Positions 8,299 through 15,746 of a DNA stretch of 64,000 bases are shown piece after piece. Origin of the DNA: Bacillus sp. MM2020_4 (GTDB lineage Bacteria > Bacillota > Bacilli > Bacillales > Cytobacillaceae); contig NZ_JAANMZ010000002.1 in assembly GCF_011250555.1 (NCBI RefSeq), positions 1 to 64,000 of the forward strand. The letters are read 5' to 3'. Positions within the stretch are counted from its first letter, which is position 1, and each line of letters starts with the position of its first letter. The notes beneath the pieces were generated by a model, which made no database searches, was not told the origin of the DNA, and saw only the letters and a program-made list of their open reading frames with translations. A program made the position numbers and the translations under genes.

Positions 8299-9210
8299 TT
8301 GAAAAAGAGAAAGCTTGGGAAATCCGATTTGTATGTGAGCGAATTAGGGCTTGGTTGTATGTCTGTTGGCACAGAAGTGGCGGTTGCTCAGAGAATTATT
8401 GAGGCAGCACTTGAGGAGGGCATCAATTTTTTTGATACGGCCGATTTATATGATTTGGGTGAAAATGAAAAGATAGTTGGACAGGCTTTGAAAGATGTCC
8501 GGGAACAAGTCATTATTGCCACAAAAGTCGGGAACCGCTGGAACAAGAATCAGGAAGGATGGTCGTGGGATCCTTCAAAGACGTATATAAAAGAAGCGGT
8601 GAAAAATAGTTTGAAGCGGCTTGGAACCGATTATATTGATCTTTATCAATTACATGGAGGCACGATCGAAGACCCGATTGAGGAAACAATTGAGGCGTTT
8701 GAAGAATTGAAGGCAGAAGGTTTTATTCGCTATTATGGAATTTCATCGATCCGTCCAAACGTAATCAGGGAGTATGTTGAGAAGTCCGACATTGTGTCTG
8801 TGATGATGCAATACAATATGCTAGACCGCCGCCCTGAGGAAGAAGCATTACCTCTTCTTCGGGAACAGGGTATTAGTGTTGTCACTCGTGGGCCACTTGC
8901 CAAGGGACTATTAAGTGATAAATTGTTAGAAAAGGCTTCTGAAAAAGGGTATCTCGATTATAACTATGAAGAGCTGCGTGCGATATTACCTTTGTTAAAG
9001 GAAAAAGTGGCTGCAACCCGTTCGTTTACGGAAGTCGCTCTACAGTATAATCTCGCTAACCCTACTGTAGCATCTGTTATTGCCGGTGCAAGCAGCCCAG
9101 AGCAGATAAAGAATAATGCCGAGGCAGTTCGAAGCCAGTCGCTTTCTGATGAGGAGGTTACAGTGATTAAGGAGTTAACGAAAGCGAGTATTTATAAGGA
9201 TCATCGTTAA
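8299..9210 (+). CDS. yqkF: Aldo/keto reductase (YqkF family)
   Basis: NADPH-dependent oxidoreductase of the AKR superfamily, physiological substrate unknown. Visible are the N-terminal LGLGCMSVG strand, DTADLYDLGENE with the catalytic Tyr region (about residues 44-56), catalytic Lys in ATKVGNRW, YIDLYQLHGG and the C-terminal VIAGASSPEQIKNN cofactor-binding segment. 303 aa is typical. The start is TTG with GGACGGGGTG upstream; a GTG at 8291 is out of frame. It lies downstream of and co-directional with mciZ (gap 78 nt) and ends in a shared terminator. Confidence 0.9.
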   Translation: MKKRKLGKSDLYVSELGLGCMSVGTEVAVAQRIIEAALEEGINFFDTADLYDLGENEKIVGQALKDVREQVIIATKVGNRWNKNQEGWSWDPSKTYIKEAVKNSLKRLGTDYIDLYQLHGGTIEDPIEETIEAFEELKAEGFIRYYGISSIRPNVIREYVEKSDIVSVMMQYNMLDRRPEEEALPLLREQGISVVTRGPLAKGLLSDKLLEKASEKGYLDYNYEELRAILPLLKEKVAATRSFTEVALQYNLANPTVASVIAGASSPEQIKNNAEAVRSQSLSDEEVTVIKELTKASIYKDHR

Positions 9211-9237
9211 AAAGGGGAGCTTGCCGCTCTCCCTTTT
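9211..9237. terminator. Bidirectional terminator between yqkF and yqkE
   Basis: AAAGGGGAGC / GCTCTCCCTTT stem (one bulge) flanked by A and T runs, placed between two convergent genes. Confidence 0.75.
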
Positions 9238-9491
9238 TATTTAAATTCCTTCCAATTCATTCCGCTCTCGTTTAACAGTTCTTCGAAGGATTTATTTTTT
9301 TCCTTCAGCCTTCGTTCTTCCCGCTTTCGCTCTTCATCCGCTGCTTTTCTTTTTTCCTCTTCAGCCTTAAGGTGATCCTGTTGTTCTTTTAATTGCTTCA
9401 TTAAGTTAGGATCAATTAAATCTTTCAGTGTTACCGCTGAATCTTCCTTTTTTGGTTTAGATTGATTATTTTGTTTCCTTTGCTTTTTCAT
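9237..9491 (-). CDS. yqkE: YqkE family protein (DUF3886), charged coiled coil
   Basis: 84-residue protein of unknown function, very rich in Lys, Glu and Arg. A conserved-looking VTLKDLIDPNLMKQL segment sits near residue 22-36. A predicted coiled coil full of Glu/Lys/Arg follows, and the tail is SFEELLNESGMNWKEFK. No membrane span or catalytic motif. The ATG at 9491, 8 nt after GGAGG, is chosen over the upstream in-frame start at 9512. It is convergent with yqkF, as in related genomes. Confidence 0.8.
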   Translation of the reverse strand: MKKQRKQNNQSKPKKEDSAVTLKDLIDPNLMKQLKEQQDHLKAEEEKRKAADEERKREERRLKEKNKSFEELLNESGMNWKEFK

Positions 9492-9556
9492 TCTAAACGC
9501 CTCCAAAATCAAAATCTCGTTTTCTATTATACCATTTCAAACAATCTTCTTAATAT

Positions 9557-9591
9557 TAAAAAGGTAGACTGTTCTTGCTCAGTCTACCTTC
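9557..9591 (-). terminator. Terminator of the thl-scoA-scoB operon
   Basis: 11-bp perfect stem AAGGTAGACTG / CAGTCTACCTT followed on the minus strand by TTTTTAAT, directly after the scoB stop. Confidence 0.85.
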
Positions 9592-9596
9592 ACGAT

Positions 9597-10265
9597 TTAA
9601 AAAGCTTCTAATATAACATTTTCATCCACATGCAATGCTGCTTCTGTTGACGCGACAACTTCATCAACCGTAAACCCTTGGGCCACTTCCACAAGCCTTA
9701 ACCCGGAATCAGTCACATCCATGACTGCGCGCTCGGTGATAATTCGGTTGACTACCCCTCTTCCCGTTAGTGGAAGGGTGCATTCTTTTAAGATTTTTGA
9801 TTCGCCTTTTTTATTTACATGCTCCATGATGACGATGATTTTCTGTGCTCCATGGACAAGATCCATTGCACCACCCATTCCTTTAATCATCTTTCCCGGA
9901 ATCATCCAGTTCGCCAAGTCCCCTGTTTCAGATACTTCCATACCGCCGAGAATTGCTAGATTGACATGTCCGCCGCGAATCATCGCAAACGATTCAGCAC
10001 TATCAAAATAGGCTGCACCACTTATGGCCGTCACCGTTTCTTTCCCGGCATTTATTAAATCAGGATCGACCATGTCTTCGTGAGGATATGGACCAATGCC
10101 GAGAAGTCCATTTTCCGATTGCAGGACAACCTGCTTATTTTCCGTAATATAATTGGCAACGAGGGTTGGCATCCCGATACCTAGGTTGACATAAAAGCCG
10201 TTTTCTATTTCTTTTTCTGCTCTAATTGCAATTCTTTCTCTGACAGAGGCCTTTTCATTTGCCAT
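9597..10265 (-). CDS. scoB: 3-oxoacid CoA-transferase subunit B
   Basis: Beta subunit of succinyl-CoA:3-ketoacid CoA-transferase, which activates acetoacetate using succinyl-CoA. The N-terminal [14 protein letters not shown] strand and the [10 protein letters not shown] motif near residue 50, which carries the catalytic Glu, are both present, and the 222-aa length fits. It starts 24 nt after scoA ends. With the thiolase upstream it converts acetoacetate to two acetyl-CoA. The block sits between yqkE and yqkD, where B. subtilis has no such genes. Confidence 0.93.
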   Translation of the reverse strand: MANEKASVRERIAIRAEKEIENGFYVNLGIGMPTLVANYITENKQVVLQSENGLLGIGPYPHEDMVDPDLINAGKETVTAISGAAYFDSAESFAMIRGGHVNLAILGGMEVSETGDLANWMIPGKMIKGMGGAMDLVHGAQKIIVIMEHVNKKGESKILKECTLPLTGRGVVNRIITERAVMDVTDSGLRLVEVAQGFTVDEVVASTEAALHVDENVILEAF

Positions 10266-10288
10266 CGATGTTTCTCCCTTCCTCCACT

Positions 10289-10978
10289 CTATTTTTTCAC
10301 GGTTAATCGCTCAATTCTTTTTTCCTGTGTTCCTTCAATAATTGTCTGAACATAGATGCTTGGGGTATGAATAAAATTAGCATCCAGTTCACCGATTTCA
10401 TAAAGTGTTTCAACTTCGGCAATCGTCACTTTCCCGGCTGCGGCAATTATTGGATTAAAGTTTCTTGCTGTTTTGTGGTAAACAAGATTTCCCATCTTAT
10501 CACCTTTCCAAGCCCTTACCAAACTAAAGTCGGCCGTCAGCCCCTCTTCTAGAAGATATTCCCGACCGTTAAACATTTTCGTTTCTTTTCCTTCGGCGAT
10601 CGGCGTTCCTACACCTGCTGGCGTATAAAATGCCGGTATACCTGCCCCACCTGCGCGGATTTTCTCTGCCAATGTGCCTTGCGGGGTCAATTCTACTTCA
10701 AGTTCACCTGTTAAAACCTGTCTCTCAAACTCTTTATTTTCACCTACATATGAGCCTATCATTTTTTTGATTTGTTTATTGTTTAATAGAAGACCAAGTC
10801 CCCACTCATCAATTCCACAGTTATTTGAAATGACCGTTAAATCCTTCACACCTTTTTCTGCTAATGCTAAAATCAAGTTCTCTGGAATCCCGCATAAACC
10901 AAACCCGCCAACCATTAATGTTGCCCCATCCCGAATATCGGCAACCGCATCCTTGAAGGATGTACAAATCTTCTTCAT
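10289..10978 (-). CDS. scoA: 3-oxoacid CoA-transferase subunit A
   Basis: Alpha subunit of the same transferase. It shows the [12 protein letters not shown] glycine-rich segment (about residues 23-34), TVISNNCG near 50 and the C-terminal half with [18 protein letters not shown]. 229 aa is normal. It is preceded by the thiolase (29-nt gap) and followed by scoB, so the three form one operon ending at the terminator at 9557. Substrate could also be another 3-oxoacid; acetoacetate is inferred from the thiolase and HMG-CoA lyase neighbours. Confidence 0.93.
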   Translation of the reverse strand: MKKICTSFKDAVADIRDGATLMVGGFGLCGIPENLILALAEKGVKDLTVISNNCGIDEWGLGLLLNNKQIKKMIGSYVGENKEFERQVLTGELEVELTPQGTLAEKIRAGGAGIPAFYTPAGVGTPIAEGKETKMFNGREYLLEEGLTADFSLVRAWKGDKMGNLVYHKTARNFNPIIAAAGKVTIAEVETLYEIGELDANFIHTPSIYVQTIIEGTQEKRIERLTVKK

Positions 10979-11007
10979 TTTTGCCCTCTCCCCCTCATAG
11001 TAAGGTA

Positions 11008-12195
11008 TTACGCTAGCTCAACAATCGTTGCGACCCCTTGACCGCCGCCAATACAAAGAGTAGCCAATCCTGTCTGTGCATTTCTGCGTTTCATCTCATG
11101 GATTAAGGTTACGAGAATTCTTGCCCCGCTAGCTCCAATTGGATGTCCGAGGGCGATGGCACCGCCATTTACGTTTAGGATTTCTTTATTAAAATGCAGT
11201 TCGCGGTCAACTGCCAAAGATTGTGCCGCAAAGGCTTCATTTGCTTCAATTAAGTTTAGATCCTCGATTGAAACAGATGCCTTTTCAAGTGCCTTTCTTA
11301 CTGCTGGTACCGGACCGATTCCCATGATGCTTGGGTCTACTCCGGCACTTGCGTTTGCTTTGATTGTAACTAATGGTTTTATGCCAAGTTCATCAGCTTT
11401 TTCCTTGCTCATTACAACAACAGCCGCTGCCCCGTCATTGATTCCGGAGGCATTTCCTGCTGTTACACTGCCATCCTTTTTAAAAGCTGGATGGAGACCT
11501 GCCAATTTTTCCGCCGTAGTTCCCTTTTTCGGATATTCGTCCGTTTCAAATATGATGGGTTCACCTTTACGCTGTGGGATAACAATCGGAACGATTTCAT
11601 CTTTAAATTTGCCCGCTTCCATTGCCCCAACTGCCTTCTCCTGACTCCATGCGGAAAATTCATCTTGTTCTTCCCTAGTAATTGAATACTTTTCTGCCAA
11701 ATTCTCAGCCGTTATCCCCATATGATAATCATTAAAGACGCATGTAAGCCCGTCTGATGTTAACGTGTCGACTAATTTTTGGTCGCCCATTTTAAAACCG
11801 TCGCGGGCATTTTTTAACAGATATGGTGCCTGGCTCATATTTTCCATCCCACCGGCCACAACGATTTCAGCGTCTCCTGCTAAAATAGCCTGTGTAGCCA
11901 GGTGCACAGCTTTTAACCCGGAACCGCAAACCTTATTTATCGTCAACGAGGAAACGCTTTCAGGAATCCCCGCCTTAAAGGCTGCCTGTCTTGCCGGGTT
12001 TTGTCCTAGGCCTGCTTGAAGCACGTTCCCCATGATGACTTCATCGACTTGTTCTGGCTTTATCCCGGCTTGTTCAAGCGCTCCCTTAATCACCGTGCCG
12101 CCTAATTCAGGTGCAGATACATGTTTTAAACCCCCATTAAAATTCCCAAGTGCAGTCCGAACCGCACTAACAATAACTACTTCTTCCAGACTCAT
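11008..12195 (-). CDS. Acetyl-CoA C-acetyltransferase (thiolase)
   Basis: Cleaves acetoacetyl-CoA to two acetyl-CoA, or condenses them in reverse. The nucleophilic Cys is in [13 protein letters not shown] (about residue 88), the C-terminal catalytic motifs are [10 protein letters not shown] and CIGGGQG, and NEAFAAQ carries the substrate-side residues. 395 aa from the ATG at 12195, which follows GAAGGAGAG; an upstream in-frame TTG at 12213 begins inside the ribosome site. It is first in the thl-scoA-scoB operon and divergent from the HMG-CoA lyase gene. Substrate chain length cannot be told from sequence alone. Confidence 0.93.
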   Translation of the reverse strand: MSLEEVVIVSAVRTALGNFNGGLKHVSAPELGGTVIKGALEQAGIKPEQVDEVIMGNVLQAGLGQNPARQAAFKAGIPESVSSLTINKVCGSGLKAVHLATQAILAGDAEIVVAGGMENMSQAPYLLKNARDGFKMGDQKLVDTLTSDGLTCVFNDYHMGITAENLAEKYSITREEQDEFSAWSQEKAVGAMEAGKFKDEIVPIVIPQRKGEPIIFETDEYPKKGTTAEKLAGLHPAFKKDGSVTAGNASGINDGAAAVVVMSKEKADELGIKPLVTIKANASAGVDPSIMGIGPVPAVRKALEKASVSIEDLNLIEANEAFAAQSLAVDRELHFNKEILNVNGGAIALGHPIGASGARILVTLIHEMKRRNAQTGLATLCIGGGQGVATIVELA

Positions 12196-12284
12196 TATGC
12201 TTCTCTCCTTCAACCTTTTTTACTTTTACTACTTCTAGGAAAACAAAAGAAAATCCTCTTATTTTGTCAAAATTTCTATAATTC

Positions 12285-12314
12285 TTGATTTTTTGAAATT
12301 AAACCCACTACAAT
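12285..12314 (+). promoter_or_regulatory. Predicted promoter of the HMG-CoA lyase gene
   Basis: -35 TTGATT (12285-12290), 18-bp spacer, -10 TACAAT (12309-12314), 27 bp before the start codon. Confidence 0.45.
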
Positions 12315-12340
12315 GAAAGTATGAAGAATGGAGGTAGATC

Positions 12341-13246
12341 ATGATGTTTACTTTACCTAAAAAAGTGACGATTATTGAGGTTGGACCACGTGATGGGCTG
12401 CAAAATGAGAAGTTATTCGTACCGACTGAAATAAAAAAACAATTTATAGCTGGTTTAAGGGAAGCCGGTTTGCAGGAGATGGAGTTGACTTCATTTGTGT
12501 CACCCAAATGGGTTCCACAGATGGGGGATGCTGCTGAAATTGTGGCCGACTGCCTTGACGGAAATTCTCGAGATATTGTTTTAGCCCCAAACCGTAAAGG
12601 GATTGACCGGCTCTATTCTACTAACTGTAAAGCTGTTGCTGTGTTCGTTGGTGTCAGTAACAGCTTTAATCGTAAAAATATTAACAAGACAACTGAGGAT
12701 AGTATGTCAGAGCTGAAACCAATGATCCACGAATTAAAACAAAAAAATTATTTTGTCCGTGCCTGCATTTCAACATCGTTTTATTGTCCTTATGAAGGGA
12801 AAATCAATGAAAGTGATACGTTAGCGCTTTGCCGTGAATTTGTCGAGGCAGGGGTTGATGAATTAAGCGTAGCAGATACGATTGGGATGGCTTCACCGAA
12901 TGAAGCCTACTCTTTATTTTCTAAATTAAAAGCAGTTTTCCCTGACATCCTCTTAACCGCCCATTTCCATGACACGAGGAAGCTTGCCCTTGCAAATATT
13001 TTTGCTTCCCTTCAGGCTGGGATTGATCGGTTCGATACCTCTGCAGGTGGGCTTGGCGGCTGTCCGTTTGCACCGGGTGCGAGCGGAAATGCTGCGACGG
13101 AGGATGTTGTTTATATGCTTGAGCGGATGGGGATTGATACCTCTGTTAATCTTAAAAAGTTGATGGATGCGATTGAAATTGTTCGCCCACATCTATCAAG
13201 GCAGATTGAAACCGGCTACTATCGGCTTCATGCCCAAATTGTCTAG
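12341..13246 (+). CDS. Hydroxymethylglutaryl-CoA lyase
   Basis: Splits HMG-CoA into acetoacetate and acetyl-CoA, the final step of leucine catabolism. DRE-TIM metallolyase features are clear: EVGPRDGLQNE at the N-terminus (metal Asp, catalytic Arg), SVADTIGMASP, and HFHDTRKLALAN with the His metal ligands. The HMG-CoA-lyase signature with its active-site Cys is GGLGGCPFAPGASGN near residue 235. 301 aa is standard. It is related to B. subtilis YngG. Divergent placement from thl-scoA-scoB means the product acetoacetate can be handled by the neighbouring operon. Confidence 0.95.
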   Translation: MMFTLPKKVTIIEVGPRDGLQNEKLFVPTEIKKQFIAGLREAGLQEMELTSFVSPKWVPQMGDAAEIVADCLDGNSRDIVLAPNRKGIDRLYSTNCKAVAVFVGVSNSFNRKNINKTTEDSMSELKPMIHELKQKNYFVRACISTSFYCPYEGKINESDTLALCREFVEAGVDELSVADTIGMASPNEAYSLFSKLKAVFPDILLTAHFHDTRKLALANIFASLQAGIDRFDTSAGGLGGCPFAPGASGNAATEDVVYMLERMGIDTSVNLKKLMDAIEIVRPHLSRQIETGYYRLHAQIV

Positions 13247-13325
13247 AATATTTTTATCATGAATAATCAATCTTCTACTAATCCATCTTATTAAATGGGA
13301 CTAACTTTGAAGGGAGATTATATTC

Positions 13326-13466
13326 ATGAGCCAAAAACGCGATAAAGGAAACAGTCAAAGCGGGAAAAACTATGCTGATACAGCAGGTGGAGGCAAGCGG
13401 ATGATCGCCGCCGAAGAACTTGAAAAAGCCCTGCACCCAACGAAAAGGCAGAATTCAGAGCAATAA
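13326..13466 (+). CDS. Unrecognised 46-residue hydrophilic protein
   Basis: ORF starting MSQKRDKGNSQSGKNYADT and ending HPTKRQNSEQ. It has an AGGGAG ribosome site 9 nt upstream and its own terminator 19 nt downstream, so it looks like a real single-gene unit. Composition is rich in Lys, Gly, Ser, Asn and Gln, without Cys, Trp or membrane span. This resembles the small disordered proteins of spores, but I find no SASP motif and assign no function. Confidence 0.6.
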   Translation: MSQKRDKGNSQSGKNYADTAGGGKRMIAAEELEKALHPTKRQNSEQ

Positions 13467-13484
13467 AGGATCCTCGAAACTTAG

Positions 13485-13515
13485 AAGCCGCCCATTGGTG
13501 TCCGCGGCTTTTTTC
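13485..13515 (+). terminator. Terminator after the 46-residue ORF
   Basis: AAGCCGC / GCGGCTT stem with a 12-nt loop and six T. Confidence 0.75.
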
Positions 13516-13603
13516 ATGTTACAATAAAAATTGTTAATTTATGGACATAGAGAACTTGTTTACCATATCCTATTTAAAATCATACTTCGGGAGGTGGCCT
13601 TTA

Positions 13604-14524
13604 TTGAGGAAGGCATTTCGAGCCCTGTTTGTGTTGTTATTTTTCTGGTTATCACTTGCATTATATTTTACAAATCGTGTCATGTATATGAAAAAGAAGG
13701 ATGAGGAATTGATTTTACGGCGGGAAAAGGAAGCAGGCAGGTATAAACCTGATGAATTTGAATCCTTGCCTAAGCGGGATGTTGATATCCCCTCTCCATT
13801 TGGCTATATGATTAAAGCCGTTCTGGTAGAGCCGCATAAGACCAATCGCTATATCATCATTTCACATGGTGTAACAGAAACGAAAATCAATTCGATTAAA
13901 TATGCGAACCTTTTCTTAGAGCGCGGGTTTAATGCTTTAATTTATGACCATCGCCGCCATGGGGAATCCGGAGGCAAGACGACCAGCTTCGGCCATTATG
14001 AAAAATTCGATTTAAAAACGGTCGTTGACTGGCTCAAAAGGGAGAAAGGGTCTGAATTGGAACTTGGTATCCACGGTGAATCAATGGGGGCCGCTACCAT
14101 GCTGTTATACGCCGGGCTTCTTGAGGACGGTGCTGATTTTTATATTGCCGATTGTCCATTCTCTGATTTTAAGGAGCAGCTTGCCTACTTGATAAAAAAA
14201 GACTTCAAGCTTATCCCTGGTCTTTTACTGCCGATTGGGGATGCCCTTTTACGGCTGCGAGACAAATATTCAATTCGAAACGTCTCACCGATTTCGGTGA
14301 TTGAAAATATCAAACATCCTGTCCTTTTTATCCATAGCCGAAAAGACGACTTTATTTTGCCATCCATGTCGAAGGATTTATTTGAACAAAAAAAGGGCCC
14401 AAAGATGCTATATATCGCTGAAAACGGCCGACATGCCCAATCCTTTAACGAAAATCGTGCTGATTATGAACGGGTCATTGATGAGTTTTTACAGAAATAT
14501 ATTGATCCTGCCTTACCTAGTTAA
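13604..14524 (+). CDS. yqkD: Alpha/beta hydrolase (YqkD family)
   Basis: Probably membrane-anchored serine hydrolase of unknown substrate. Residues 1-25 form one hydrophobic N-terminal span after two basic residues. The alpha/beta-hydrolase core shows ISHGVTE (oxyanion region), DHRRHGESGG, the nucleophile elbow HGESMGAA, the acid Asp in HSRKDDFI and the terminal His in ENGRHAQSF. The frame is open from an ATG at 13541, but the TTG at 13604 has GGGAGGTGG at ideal spacing and gives 306 aa, the YqkD length. It ends in a terminator shared with the convergent HesB-like gene. Confidence 0.87.
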   Translation: MRKAFRALFVLLFFWLSLALYFTNRVMYMKKKDEELILRREKEAGRYKPDEFESLPKRDVDIPSPFGYMIKAVLVEPHKTNRYIIISHGVTETKINSIKYANLFLERGFNALIYDHRRHGESGGKTTSFGHYEKFDLKTVVDWLKREKGSELELGIHGESMGAATMLLYAGLLEDGADFYIADCPFSDFKEQLAYLIKKDFKLIPGLLLPIGDALLRLRDKYSIRNVSPISVIENIKHPVLFIHSRKDDFILPSMSKDLFEQKKGPKMLYIAENGRHAQSFNENRADYERVIDEFLQKYIDPALPS

Positions 14525-14560
14525 AAAACAGACTGCCCATTTGGGATCAGTCTGTTTTTT
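14523..14560. terminator. Bidirectional terminator yqkD / yqkB
   Basis: AAAAAACAGACTG / CAGTCTGTTTTTT, perfect stem with A and T flanks. The right arm also encodes the last codons and stop of the minus-strand HesB-like gene. Confidence 0.88.
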
Positions 14561-14879
14561 CTTTGACAATCAGGCTCATGTATCCATTTAACATTTGTTG
14601 TGGACTTTTTAATTGGAAGGAATTGGTGCTTCGCGAAAAATCAATCTTCATTTGCTCATCAAAGAAAACCATTTTTGACTTTTCTAGATAAACGGTTCTG
14701 TCATTTGTTTCGATGGCGATTTCATCGTCTGCTGTTTCCGGAACAAACCACAAGGCAACAACACCATTTACGGCACAACCACAGCCGTCTGTATCGTATT
14801 TTAGTTTTAGATACCCTTCTCTACTCTCTGTTCTCGCATTTATTTTTTCAGCTGCTGCTTCTGTTATGATTATTTCCAT
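14547..14879 (-). CDS. yqkB: HesB/IscA-like protein (YqkB family)
   Basis: 110-aa protein of the Fe-S biogenesis (HesB-like) domain family; exact role unknown. It starts MEIIITEAAAEKI and keeps a DTDGCGCAVNG segment near residue 30 in place of the usual scattered cysteines of A-type carriers, so metal or cluster binding is plausible but unproven. The frame is open 18 codons further upstream, but the ATG at 14879 sits after AAGGGGGG and matches the family start. The gene terminates inside the hairpin shared with yqkD. Confidence 0.8.
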   Translation of the reverse strand: MEIIITEAAAEKINARTESREGYLKLKYDTDGCGCAVNGVVALWFVPETADDEIAIETNDRTVYLEKSKMVFFDEQMKIDFSRSTNSFQLKSPQQMLNGYMSLIVKEKTD

Positions 14880-15024
14880 ACGTAAAACCCCCCTTACTAT
14901 GCATACAATGATTGTATCACAGTTTTTAAACACTGCTTATTGTTCTGCTTGACCGCCTTTTGTTTGCATTTCCCTGTTATTCCAGTTATTCTCAAACTAA
15001 TTACGTATTAAAGGGGTGCTCTTT

Positions 15025-15231
15025 ATGTCAAAGATTCAAATTAAGGTAAACGATAATGGTTCGCTGCGAATTACTGGTGATGTAGAATTGTTAGATGGTG
15101 AAGGCAACGTATATACAACAAAACCTTCTTTTTCTCTTTGCCGTTGTGGTTTGTCTAAAAATAAACCGTTTTGTGATGGCTCGCATAAAGGGAATTTCCA
15201 ATCCCAAGTTCGTGTTCCAAAAGAGGATTAA
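15025..15231 (+). CDS. CDGSH iron-sulfur domain protein
   Basis: 68-residue protein carrying the complete CDGSH motif near residues 44-58: LCRCGLSKNKPFCDGSHKG, pattern CxCx2Sx3PxCDGSH, which binds a 2Fe-2S cluster through three Cys and one His. It is probably a soluble redox or cluster-transfer protein; the partner is unknown. The ATG at 15025 follows AAAGGGGTG; the in-frame upstream ATG at 15016 overlaps that site. Single-gene unit with its own terminator. Confidence 0.93.
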   Translation: MSKIQIKVNDNGSLRITGDVELLDGEGNVYTTKPSFSLCRCGLSKNKPFCDGSHKGNFQSQVRVPKED

Positions 15232-15241
15232 AGGAGAGAAG

Positions 15242-15271
15242 AGCGGCATCCGTTTGGGGCCGCTTTTTTTA
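15242..15271 (+). terminator. Terminator after the CDGSH gene
   Basis: AGCGGC / GCCGCT stem followed by seven T; the T run overlaps the stop of the convergent yolD-like gene. Confidence 0.8.
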
Positions 15272-15604
15272 TGCATCTGTCATCCTGATGTCGGCAATTG
15301 CATTAGTTGGAATCCGGTGCACCTCTTCAAAGCGATCTATCACATGAAGCCTTTGTGTTAGTTCATCCCAGTAATGAATTTTTCCAATTACAATTTCATA
15401 ATTTCGATTTTGATAATGAGTAATCGTAACGAATTGATCGAACTCAATTGCCTCAGATAAGGTTTCGTTCATGAGTTCCAGCTGTTGCTCATCCATTTCT
15501 CGTTTCTGTTCGTATCCATCTTCTTTTACCCAATCCCTGAGCAATTTCACATGTTCAGGAAGCATCATTGACGTCCATTTGATTCTCCCACGGTCGCGAA
15601 TCAT
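15269..15604 (-). CDS. yqjX: YolD-like family protein (YqjX position)
   Basis: 111-aa protein of the YolD-like family, typically encoded next to UvrX/PolY2-type polymerases and of unproven function in SOS mutagenesis. It starts MIRDRGRIKWTSMMLPEHV, typical of the family, and continues with a long acidic helix and a beta-rich C-terminus. The ATG at 15604 has a GAGGGAGGT site. The frame stays open for another 54 codons into the repeat element, but that extension is repeat sequence. Operon with polYB upstream, interrupted by repeat copy A. Confidence 0.85.
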   Translation of the reverse strand: MIRDRGRIKWTSMMLPEHVKLLRDWVKEDGYEQKREMDEQQLELMNETLSEAIEFDQFVTITHYQNRNYEIVIGKIHYWDELTQRLHVIDRFEEVHRIPTNAIADIRMTDA

Positions 15605-15623
15605 ACCGTTTCTACCTCCCTCT

Positions 15624-15743
15624 GTCAAGCGTAAGCGCCTAGGGCTCGAGGTCATAAGCCAATCCGTCAAGAAGGTTAAAGAGCAACCTTCTCGCCGGCT
15701 CGTCTTATGCTTGTCGCCCCTGGGCAAGGCGCTTACGCTTTTC
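15624..15743 (-). repeat. Interspersed repeat, copy A (about 120 bp)
   Basis: Fills the gap between the polYB stop and the yolD-like ribosome site. About 90% similar by eye to the copies at 31343 and 48693 in the same orientation. The ends form a perfect 13-bp inverted repeat (AAGCGTAAGCGCC / GGCGCTTACGCTT). Inside are a second hairpin around AGAAGGTT / AACCTTCT and a CATAAG / CTTATG pair, so the element can fold into one long imperfect stem. Minus-strand reading starts GAAAAGCG three nt after the polYB TAG. Confidence 0.9.
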
Positions 15744-15746
15744 TTA

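Noticed and set aside
11156..11644. 162-codon plus-strand frame inside the thiolase gene.
   Set aside because: Antisense shadow of a strongly conserved enzyme; composition typical of an opposite-frame artefact.
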